From the NCBI GenBank assembly GCA_963823435.1, contig CAWGLN010000001.1, positions 1,426,001 through 1,490,000 of the forward strand: a DNA stretch of 64,000 bases, read 5' to 3'. This document shows, one piece after another, positions 56,546 to 64,000 of the stretch. This DNA is from CAKZML01 sp963823435. Its GTDB lineage: Bacteria; Pseudomonadota; Gammaproteobacteria; Steroidobacterales; BM003. Made by a program: the position numbers and the translations under genes. The notes beneath the pieces are model-generated. The model was not told the DNA's origin. It made no database searches and saw only the letters and a list, made by a program, of their open reading frames with translations. The first letter of the stretch is position 1; every line of letters starts with the position of its first letter.

Positions 56546-57625
56546 TTACTCCAGGGTTGCCAGCAGTTCGGCCTGGTATTCGGACATCAACGGTTCAATC
56601 ACCTGGTCCAGGTCACCCTGGATAATGGTATCCAGTTTATACAGGGTCAGGTTGATGCGGTGGTCGGAAACCCGGCCCTGGGGAAAGTTGTATGTCCGTA
56701 TACGCTCGGATCGATCACCGCTGCCCACCAGCGATTTGCGCTGCTGGGCCTGCTCGGCCTGGTGGCGTTCCTGCTCGGCCGCGAGCATGCGGGATTTCAA
56801 CAGGCTCATGGCCCTGGCCCGGTTCTTGTGCTGCGAGCGCTCGTCCTGGCACTCCACCACGATGCCGGTGGGCAGGTGGGTGACCCGGACCGCCGAATCA
56901 GTCTTGTTAATGTGCTGACCGCCGGCCCCGGAGGCCCGGTAGGTATCGATACGCAGGTCCGCCGGATTGATCTCTATTTCTTCCACCTCGTCTGCTTCGG
57001 GCATGACGGCCACGGTACAGGCCGAGGTGTGTATGCGTCCCTGGGACTCCGTTTCCGGCACCCGTTGCACGCGGTGGGCGCCACTTTCAAATTTCAACCT
57101 GGAATAAGCGCCCTTGCCGGCGAGTCGGCTGATGATTTCCTTGTAGCCGCCGTGTTCACCGTGGCTTTGACTGAGCACTTCCACCTGCCAGCCACGGGTT
57201 TCGGCATAGCGGCTGTACATGCGAAACAGGTCGCCGGCGAAAATGGCCGCCTCGTCGCCGCCGGTGCCCGCACGTATTTCCAGGTACAGGTTGCTGTCAT
57301 CATGCGGGTCGCGAGGAATCAGGAACTTTTGCAGGTCCAGTTCCAGTTGCTCCCTTTGCCCAAGCAGGGTTTGAACCTCTTCCTGCCCCATCTCCCGCAA
57401 TTCGAGGTCCTGGTCGCTACTCATTTCCTCGGCTTCGGCCAGCGCCTCCTGCAATTCCTGGTAGCGCTTATAGGTCTGGACCATCGGTTCGGTACGCGCA
57501 TATTCCTGGGACAATTCCCTGTAGCGGTTTTTGTCAGCCGTCGCGCCCGGGTCCGACAACAGGCGGCCGACCTCCTCGAAGCGCTCGGCGATGGTGTCCA
57601 GTTTGTCGCGGATGGATTTTTTCAC
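56546..57625 (-). CDS. prfA: peptide chain release factor 1
   Basis: 359 residues. The GGQ-type catalytic loop reads GAGGQHINKTDSAVRVTHLP, and the codon-recognition motif of RF1 lies in the AHRVQRVPETESQGRIHTSA region (PxT type: PET). It releases peptides at UAA and UAG. It follows hemA by 49 bases, the standard order. Confidence 0.97.
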   Translation of the reverse strand: MKKSIRDKLDTIAERFEEVGRLLSDPGATADKNRYRELSQEYARTEPMVQTYKRYQELQEALAEAEEMSSDQDLELREMGQEEVQTLLGQREQLELDLQKFLIPRDPHDDSNLYLEIRAGTGGDEAAIFAGDLFRMYSRYAETRGWQVEVLSQSHGEHGGYKEIISRLAGKGAYSRLKFESGAHRVQRVPETESQGRIHTSACTVAVMPEADEVEEIEINPADLRIDTYRASGAGGQHINKTDSAVRVTHLPTGIVVECQDERSQHKNRARAMSLLKSRMLAAEQERHQAEQAQQRKSLVGSGDRSERIRTYNFPQGRVSDHRINLTLYKLDTIIQGDLDQVIEPLMSEYQAELLATLE

Positions 57626-57674
57626 GGTGAGCGGTATCTGCTGACGGGCTTGCCTCTAGGCTACGCCGTCCTGG

Positions 57675-58934
57675 TTATTTTCGGTTGCGGTTCAGACCGA
57701 ACAAGTCGCGCACGGCCCGAATCAGATCGGTGTTGCCATCTTCCCCGGCGCCACGAAGCTCTATCATCGGCCGGTGCATGAGCTTGTTGGTCAGCTGTGT
57801 CGCCAGCTGTTGCAGCACTTCCTCGGCAGGTTTCCCGGCACCCACCTGGCGCAGGGAATGGGCCAACACCTGGTCCCGTATCTGCTCCATGTTTTGCCGC
57901 AGGTCCTGGATCGTCGGTACCGCATCCAGTGTTCTTTGGGCCATCTGGTAGCGTTTGACCTCGGCGTCGACAATCTCACGGGCCTGCTGGGCTGCAGCCT
58001 GCCGGGTCTTCATGTTTTCCTGCACCACGTTTTGCAGATCGTCCACCGTATACAGGTACACGTCGTTCAGCTCCGCCACGCTTTCCTCGATGTCCCTGGG
58101 TACCGCGATGTCCACCATGAACATGGGTCTTTGGCGACGCTTTTTCAGCGCCTCCTCCACCATCACCCGGGAAACCAGCGGCAATGGACTGGCGGTTGAA
58201 CTGATCACGATGTCGGATTCCGACAAATGAGCGGGTATCTCGTCCAGGGAGATTGCGAATCCGTCCACACTGGTAGCCAACTCCCTGGCCCGGCTCACAT
58301 TGCGATTGGCAATGATAATGCGATTCATGCCATGGCCGTGCAGGTGGCGGGCCGTCAGTTCAATGGTCTGACCGGCCCCGATCAGCAGGGCGCTATGGCG
58401 TTCGAATCCCGCAAATATCTGACGCGCCAGGCTTACCGCGGCATAGGCCACCGACACCGGACTGCTGCCGATTTCGGTATCGGTACGCACTTGCTTGGCA
58501 ACCGTGAAGGCATGCTGGAACAGGCCGTTGAGCACCGGTCCCGTGCTACCTGCGTCATGGGCGTCCCGGTAGGCCTGTTTCATTTGCCCCAGGATTTGCG
58601 GTTCTCCCAGGATCGCTGATTCCAGGCCGCTGGCAACGCTGAATGTGTGTTCTATTGCTGCGTGGTCGCGTAGCAGGAACAGGCAGTCCAGCGCCTCGTC
58701 CTGCAGACCGTGAAAGCCCACCAGCCAATCGCGGATCTGTTTATCGCCGCCATCCTCGACTTCGCAATACAGCTCCGTGCGATTGCAGGTGGATACAATC
58801 AGCGTCTCACGAACACTTGGCAAACTCCGGGTCTCCAGCAGGGCCCGGGGCAATTGCTCGGGCCCGAACGCGACTTTCTCACGAACAGAGACCGGGGCGG
58901 TCCGATGATTGATTCCAAGGATCGTTAGCGACAT
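57675..58934 (-). CDS. hemA: glutamyl-tRNA reductase
   Basis: 419 residues. It reduces Glu-tRNA to glutamate-1-semialdehyde, committing to tetrapyrrole synthesis. The nucleophilic cysteine is in IVSTCNRTELYCE; LGEPQILGQMKQAYRDA and the NADPH motif LLIGAGQTIELTARHL follow. A coiled dimerisation domain is at the C-terminus. It is divergent from the TPR gene, as hemA-lolB regions usually are. Confidence 0.96.
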   Translation of the reverse strand: MSLTILGINHRTAPVSVREKVAFGPEQLPRALLETRSLPSVRETLIVSTCNRTELYCEVEDGGDKQIRDWLVGFHGLQDEALDCLFLLRDHAAIEHTFSVASGLESAILGEPQILGQMKQAYRDAHDAGSTGPVLNGLFQHAFTVAKQVRTDTEIGSSPVSVAYAAVSLARQIFAGFERHSALLIGAGQTIELTARHLHGHGMNRIIIANRNVSRARELATSVDGFAISLDEIPAHLSESDIVISSTASPLPLVSRVMVEEALKKRRQRPMFMVDIAVPRDIEESVAELNDVYLYTVDDLQNVVQENMKTRQAAAQQAREIVDAEVKRYQMAQRTLDAVPTIQDLRQNMEQIRDQVLAHSLRQVGAGKPAEEVLQQLATQLTNKLMHRPMIELRGAGEDGNTDLIRAVRDLFGLNRNRK

Positions 58935-58984
58935 GCGGTCTGTATTATTTCCGTGCGGAGCGGAATTTTCGTGTATGCGTAGAT

Positions 58985-59013
58985 TTATAACAAGTACGGC
59001 AGAGTCTTATGCT
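58985..59013 (+). promoter_or_regulatory. candidate sigma-70 promoter for the TPR gene
   Basis: TTATAA (58985-58990) and TATGCT (59008-59013) are 17 bases apart, 42 bases upstream of the start at 59056. Both hexamers deviate from consensus, so this is tentative. Confidence 0.35.
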
Positions 59014-59055
59014 ACCTTTCTTTGCTTGGCATTTTAGCGAAAAACGGCTGTTTAT

Positions 59056-60750
59056 ATGAGGCTATTTGTACTTACACTGATTTGGGTGACGGTCTTGACC
59101 GGCTGTGCCGGGCAGGCACCAGCGCCCCTGGACACCCGGAATGATGCGGATGCCACGCCGCCGGCCAGCGAGCGGGAGGAGGCCACCTATCACCTGATGT
59201 TGGGCGAAATGGCGCTTCAGCGCGGTCAGCTGAGCGAGGCCGTTCGGGAATATCGGCTGGCGGCCGAGGCTGGCTCCGACCCTTCGGTGGCCGAGCGCGC
59301 CACCGAGCTCGCCCTGATGCTGGAGGATGAGGATGAAGCCCTGTTAGCGGCCCGACGCTGGTATGAGCTTTCACCCGGACAGGAAGCGGCGGCCAGTCAA
59401 TATGCAGTGCTGCTCATCAACGCAGGCAAGACCAGGCTGGCGATCGACGTTGTGCGGGATCTCAAGGCCGTATACGAAGCATCAGACGAGCCCCATGCCA
59501 CCATATTCCTGATGTCGGTGGCTGCGGAAGTCGATGACAGCACAGTGGCCCTGGAGGTTATGAGGAAGGTGCTGGGGAAGATGCCGTCTGACGCCGGTTC
59601 CCTGGTAGTGCTCTCGTCGCTGTCCCAGGCGGAGGGGGAGGACGAGCAGGCGGAGAAATATGCCCGGGCCGCCGTCGCGGCCGAGCCGGATTGGGGTACC
59701 GCAGTAATGCAGCTCGCGCGTGTGCTGGTACGTAGCGGCCGGGTCGACGAGGGTCTCTCCCTGGCCGGCAAGCACGTTGCGGCGGGTGCCGAGATTTCTG
59801 CTCGGCTGGAGTTCGCCAGCCTGTTAAGTCTTGCCGGCGACTATGCGGCGGCCGGCCTGATACTGGAGCAAATATTACTGGAACGTCCCGGCTTGCCGCC
59901 TGCCCTGAGCATGATGGGTTATGTGGAGTACCGGGCAGGCCGACCTGAAAACGCCAGGCGCTATTACTCAAGGCTGGCTGCCAGTGGGCGGCATTTTGAC
60001 GAGGCCTATTTCTACCTGGGGCAGATTACCCTGGACCAGGGTGACGGTGAAACCGCCGCGCAAATTTTCCAGATGGTGCCGGAGGGGGATTATTTCCTCG
60101 CCTCCCAGTTTGGAATCAGGGACGCCCTGGTGCTGGCGGGCAAGCCGGACGCCGCCATGGAATACCTGCAACAGGTCGCCGAAACCCATCCCGAACACCA
60201 GGCCCAGATGCTGATAGCCCAGGCCGAGTTGCTGGGACAGCAAAATCGGTCCGCCGAGGCCATTGCGCTCTACCAGCAGGCACTTGAGATGGACCCCGGG
60301 AACATTCAGCTGCGCTATGGCATGGCCATGGCGCTGGAACAATCGGGGCAGGTGGACCAGGCCATCGAGATGTTGCGTTGGATCGTCAAGCAGGACCCGA
60401 AGGACGCTACGGCTTTGAATGCCCTGGGATACACCCTGGCTGATCATAATCGGGACATGGTGGAGGCCTATCGCTACATAAGCGAAGCCTACAAACAGGA
60501 ACCGCTGAATCCCGCGATAGTCGACAGCATGGGCTGGGTGGAATATCGGCGTGGCAATCTGGAGTTGGCGCTCGATTACCTGCGTCAGGCTTACGACCTG
60601 TTCCCGGATGCGGAAATAGCTGCCCACATGGGCGAGGTGCTGTGGATGCTGGGCCGGCGGGACGAGGCGAGGGATGTATGGGAGCAGGCCCTGGCGAAGT
60701 ACCCGGAGAACCCGGCGCTCCTGGGTGTGATGGAACAATTCGGCCAATGA
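59056..60750 (+). CDS. TPR-repeat lipoprotein
   Basis: 564 residues. Lipoprotein signal with LTGC at Cys17. The rest is a chain of tetratricopeptide repeats (for example EATYHLMLGEMALQRGQLSEAVREYRLAAEAG, and SAEAIALYQQALEMDPGNIQLRYGMAMAL in parts) to the end. The hemA / TPR-lipoprotein / lolB order is shared with Pseudomonas. The ATGA overlap with lolB couples them. A scaffold role in outer-membrane lipoprotein sorting is inferred only from position. Confidence 0.85.
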   Translation: MRLFVLTLIWVTVLTGCAGQAPAPLDTRNDADATPPASEREEATYHLMLGEMALQRGQLSEAVREYRLAAEAGSDPSVAERATELALMLEDEDEALLAARRWYELSPGQEAAASQYAVLLINAGKTRLAIDVVRDLKAVYEASDEPHATIFLMSVAAEVDDSTVALEVMRKVLGKMPSDAGSLVVLSSLSQAEGEDEQAEKYARAAVAAEPDWGTAVMQLARVLVRSGRVDEGLSLAGKHVAAGAEISARLEFASLLSLAGDYAAAGLILEQILLERPGLPPALSMMGYVEYRAGRPENARRYYSRLAASGRHFDEAYFYLGQITLDQGDGETAAQIFQMVPEGDYFLASQFGIRDALVLAGKPDAAMEYLQQVAETHPEHQAQMLIAQAELLGQQNRSAEAIALYQQALEMDPGNIQLRYGMAMALEQSGQVDQAIEMLRWIVKQDPKDATALNALGYTLADHNRDMVEAYRYISEAYKQEPLNPAIVDSMGWVEYRRGNLELALDYLRQAYDLFPDAEIAAHMGEVLWMLGRRDEARDVWEQALAKYPENPALLGVMEQFGQ

Positions 60751-61344
60751 TGCGCGGTTGCCTGCTTTTGGTGTTGCTGGCGATTAGCGCCACCGGGTGT
60801 GCCCTGAAACCGCCGCTTCCGGCTGAATCCGATTGGCAGGCCCGGCAGGAAATGCTCGTGCAGGAACAACGGTGGAACTTGTCCGGGCGCGTCTCGGTGC
60901 GCACCGCCGCTGATGCGGTGAACGGTTCGCTGACCTGGGTCCAGGACGGGCGGCATACTGAACTTGGCTTTCGCGGACCCCTGGGCGTCGGCGGTTTCCG
61001 GCTCACCGGCGATGATCGCCAGATGCTGTTTGAGGATTCCAAGGGACAACAGTTGGTGCTTGACGACCCGGGCAATGCGCTGGCCAGCCAGTTGGGCTGG
61101 GGCGTGCCGCTGACCAGTCTTGGCTACTGGGTTCGCGCACTTCCCGACCCGGCAATGCAGGTCGAGCAGACCTTTGGGCCATCAGGGACGTCTGTCCGGA
61201 ATGCACCAGGATGGCTGGTCCCTGACCTATGAAAACTATGCCATGGAGGCCGCCTACGCCATGCCCGGCCGAGTGACCGTCGAACGGGATGAGGTGCGCA
61301 TACGCCTGGTTGTCGATGACTGGAGCCTGGGTTCCAGCCCCTGA
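60747..61344 (+). CDS. lolB: outer-membrane lipoprotein receptor LolB, one frame break
   Basis: Starts at ATG 60747 or 60750, overlapping the TPR stop. Signal with lipobox ATGC, then WNLSGRVSVRTAADAVNGSLTW and the YWVRALPDP block typical of LolB. As read, the frame runs off at 61232 with a non-LolB tail. Removing one G from the GGG at 61171-61173 restores HQGRLSGMHQDGWSLTYENY and the end VRIRLVVDDWSLG, about 198 residues. LolB accepts lipoproteins from LolA and inserts them in the outer membrane; it is essential in E. coli. Confidence 0.88.
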
Positions 61345-61466
61345 GTGGGAAAAGAATGCCGCTCGAAATTGACACTGCGTGGCAGGCCTAGGAAAATACC
61401 CGGTTTCCCGGAGGGAGGCTGTTTGGCCGACTGGCGGGAGGGAATCAGACCTGAAGGTCGGACAAC

Positions 61467-61541
61467 TGGGGTGTAGCCAAGTGGTAAGGCAGCGGGTTTT
61501 GATCCCGTCATGCGCAGGTTCGAATCCTGCCACCCCAGCCA
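61467..61541 (+). tRNA. tRNA-Gln (anticodon UUG)
   Basis: 75 bases with encoded CCA. Acceptor stem TGGGGTG / CACCCCA, D-arm with AGCCAAGTGGTAAGGCA, anticodon loop TTTTGAT giving UUG at 61499-61501, and T-arm GCAGGTTCGAATCCTGC. The tRNA-Gln before prs is a conserved gammaproteobacterial arrangement. Confidence 0.96.
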
Positions 61542-61603
61542 ACAGGCTGGGTGTCCTGGCTTCTGGCAATGACTATCTTTGATATCGCAAAGAGGGGCTT
61601 ATC

Positions 61604-62556
<953 letters not shown>

Positions 62557-62575
62557 AATTTCTCAATTTTTTGGT

Positions 62576-62613
62576 GGAAGCAGGACCAGGTCGCGGGCCT
62601 GCTTCCGTTTTTT
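62576..62613 (+). terminator. intrinsic terminator between prs and rplY
   Basis: GGAAGCAGG (62576-62584) pairs with CCTGCTTCC (62598-62606), followed by G and six T. It lies 35 bases before the rplY start, so rplY needs read-through or its own promoter. Confidence 0.85.
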
Positions 62614-62648
62614 GACGACAACACTTTAGGACCTGAGGAGAACTCACA

Positions 62649-63293
62649 ATGTCCGATTTTATTTTGAGCGCGGAATTCCGCGACGACCTGGGGAAAGGTG
62701 CGAGCCGCCGCCTGCGTCGTTGCGGTAAAGTACCGGCTATTCTGTATGGGGCGGAACGCCCCCCCCGTTGCCTGAGCGTGCAGCAAAAGGACCTGGTCCA
62801 GATGCTGGAAAGCGAAGCGTTTTATTCGTCTGTGATCACGCTGAAGGTTGGCGATGACGAGCAGCCGGCGATTCTGAAAGCTCTGCACCGGCATCCCGCC
62901 AAGCCGCAGATCCTGCATCTGGATCTTCAGCGTGTGCGCGATGACGTGGAAATTCGCATGAATGTTCCGCTGCATTTCCTGGGCGAAACCGTGGCTCCTG
63001 GCGTGAAGGCCGGCGGCACCGTCAGTCGTATCGAGAACGAACTGGAAATCGTGTGCTTGCCCAGGTTCCTGCCGGAGTATATCGACATCGATCTGAGCAA
63101 GGTCGAGCTGGACGAAGTGGTCAAGCTGTCCCAGGTCACGTTGCCTGAAGGCGTGGAGTTCGCGCATCCGCCCACCGAGGAGAACGATCCTGCCGTGGTC
63201 AGCATTCACAAGGTGCGGGTCCAGGTTGAGGTCGAGGATGAGGAAGAAGTCGCGGGAGAAGTCCCGGTTATTGCCGAGCCTGACGAAGACTAG
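62649..63293 (+). CDS. rplY: 50S ribosomal protein L25/general stress protein Ctc
   Basis: 214 residues from ATG 62649 with a strong AGGAG site. N-terminal L25 domain (1-95: GKGASRRLRRCGKVPAILYGAERPP, in parts) binds 5S rRNA; the C-terminal CTC domain (RVRDDVEIRMNVPLHFLGE onward) ends in an acidic tail (EVEDEEEVAG). It is the long Ctc form, not the short E. coli L25. Confidence 0.96.
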   Translation: MSDFILSAEFRDDLGKGASRRLRRCGKVPAILYGAERPPRCLSVQQKDLVQMLESEAFYSSVITLKVGDDEQPAILKALHRHPAKPQILHLDLQRVRDDVEIRMNVPLHFLGETVAPGVKAGGTVSRIENELEIVCLPRFLPEYIDIDLSKVELDEVVKLSQVTLPEGVEFAHPPTEENDPAVVSIHKVRVQVEVEDEEEVAGEVPVIAEPDED

Positions 63294-63310
63294 AGCGAGA
63301 CAGACGATGG

Positions 63311-63335
63311 ACGGGCCGTCGCCAAGGCGGCCCGT
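63311..63335 (+). terminator. hairpin after rplY, weak terminator
   Basis: ACGGGCCG (63311-63318) pairs perfectly with CGGCCCGT (63328-63335). The following TCCATTTC is only partly T-rich, so termination is probably leaky. Confidence 0.5.
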
Positions 63336-63354
63336 TCCATTTCGGGTCCGGCAT

Positions 63355-63360
63355 TATAAT
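63355..63360 (+). promoter_or_regulatory. consensus -10 box upstream of pth
   Basis: A perfect TATAAT 44 bases before ATG 63405. No good -35 hexamer is seen at 16-18 bases, so activity is uncertain. Confidence 0.35.
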
Positions 63361-63404
63361 GGACCGAAACGGCGCCGGTTGGTGCCCCGAATATGGATCT
63401 TGGG

Positions 63405-64000
63405 ATGTCGCATAAACCAATAAAGATGGTAGTGGGGCTGGGAAATCCCGGGGCTGAGCACGAGCAGGATCGACACAATGTGGGGTTCTGGTTCGTCGAC
63501 GAGCTAGCCCGTCGCCACAACGGTAACTTCAAGCCCGAACGCAAGTTTGATGGTGACTGTTGCCGCATATCCCTGGGGGCCAACGAACTGTGGCTGCACA
63601 AGCCCTCGACGTATATGAATCGAAGCGGTCTGGCAGTGACCAGGCTGGCAACCTATTACAAGATAGATCCGGAAGAAATCCTGGTGGTTCACGATGAACT
63701 GGACCTGGACGTTGGCGTGGCGAAAATAAAGCGTGGCGGCGGCCACGGCGGTCACAACGGATTACGCAGCGTGATTTCTCACATCGGTCAGGAGTTCTAT
63801 CGTCTGCGCCTGGGAATTGGCCATCCGGGCGACAAGAATGACGTGATTGACTTTGTATTGAGCCGACCCGGCCTGAAAGAGCGGGACATGCTGGAAAAGG
63901 CGATTTCCGACTCGGCCGATGTTATGCCGGTCTGGCTGGGTGAAGGCGATGAAAGGGCGATGCACCAGCTGCACAGCAGGGGTGTCGAAGCCCGGCCTCA
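63405..64000 (+). CDS. pth: peptidyl-tRNA hydrolase (3' end outside window)
   Basis: About 198 residues are present and the frame is open at the window end. Start chosen at ATG 63405; ATG 63393 is also in frame. Blocks: MVVGLGNPGAEHEQDRHNVGFWFVDELA in parts with the catalytic His, KPSTYMNRSG, HDELDLDVGVAKIKRGGGHGGHNGLRS in parts and GIGHPGDKNDVIDFVL. It recycles peptidyl-tRNAs dropped from ribosomes. It follows rplY as usual. Confidence 0.95.
   Translation, partial: MSHKPIKMVVGLGNPGAEHEQDRHNVGFWFVDELARRHNGNFKPERKFDGDCCRISLGANELWLHKPSTYMNRSGLAVTRLATYYKIDPEEILVVHDELDLDVGVAKIKRGGGHGGHNGLRSVISHIGQEFYRLRLGIGHPGDKNDVIDFVLSRPGLKERDMLEKAISDSADVMPVWLGEGDERAMHQLHSRGVEARP

Noticed and set aside
61345..61466. 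Possible ispE remnant (a TGGCAGGCC stretch resembling an IspE start)
   Set aside because: Only a few residues fit and the rest does not follow in any frame; coincidence is more likely.

Overview
The window is a gene-dense, GC-rich stretch of chromosome from a gammaproteobacterium. Gene order around lptD-surA-pdxA-rsmA-apaGH, mreBCD-mrdAB, gatCAB and hemA-prfA / lolB-prs-rplY-pth is typical of that class. The arginine cluster uses the acetylated route otherwise best known from Xanthomonadaceae: an N-acetylornithine carbamoyltransferase and a fused N-acetylglutamate kinase/synthase. I therefore infer a lineage near the Xanthomonadales/Chromatiales border, but the species cannot be read from the sequence.

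Layout. 1-3822 (+): the end of a PfkB/adenosine-type kinase, a large periplasmic HtrA-like protein with one active and one degenerate protease domain, and a small acidic protein. 3832-10735 (-): a compact argF'-argG-argE-argB/A-argC-argH operon, preceded by a short Arg-codon leader ORF and a terminator that looks like an attenuator. 10988-21608: gph, queD, a DUF255/YyaL protein, rlmI, lgt-thyA, an inserted zinc-finger/SLC13 transporter plus Rossmann protein pair, folA, apaH, apaG. 21640-29200: a universal stress protein, then rsmA-pdxA-surA-lptD (-) with amgK-murU (+) divergent from lptD. 29187-39610 (-): a long cell-elongation cluster mreB-mreC-mreD-mrdA-rodA-mltB-rlpA-dacA-dat-ybeD-lipB. 39737-49630 (+): gatCAB, hslO, then sahR-metF-metH, a methionine-cycle operon with its own S-adenosylhomocysteine-type regulator. 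49630-52952: an accessory island with a perfect palindrome, a surface decaheme cytochrome and a REP-associated (RAYT) transposase flanked by inverted repeats. 52955-64000: ppiB, prmC, cbs, can, prfA, hemA, a TPR lipoprotein, lolB, tRNA-Gln(UUG), prs, rplY and the start of pth.

Six genes are broken by single-base frame shifts (yyaL-like, rlpA, mreD, can twice, lolB, prs). Several breaks lie in G or C runs, and prs and lolB are normally indispensable. Consensus sequence errors are therefore a more likely cause than gene decay, and the annotation treats these as intact genes with a suspect base.

The most interesting items are: the possible ribosome-mediated attenuator of the arginine operon; the anti-sigma-type zinc finger fused to an SLC13 transporter and coupled to a TrkA-N-like protein between thyA and folA; the Nma111-like double HtrA; the decaheme cytochrome with a collagen-like stalk beside a RAYT unit; and the SahR operator overlapping the sahR start codon.
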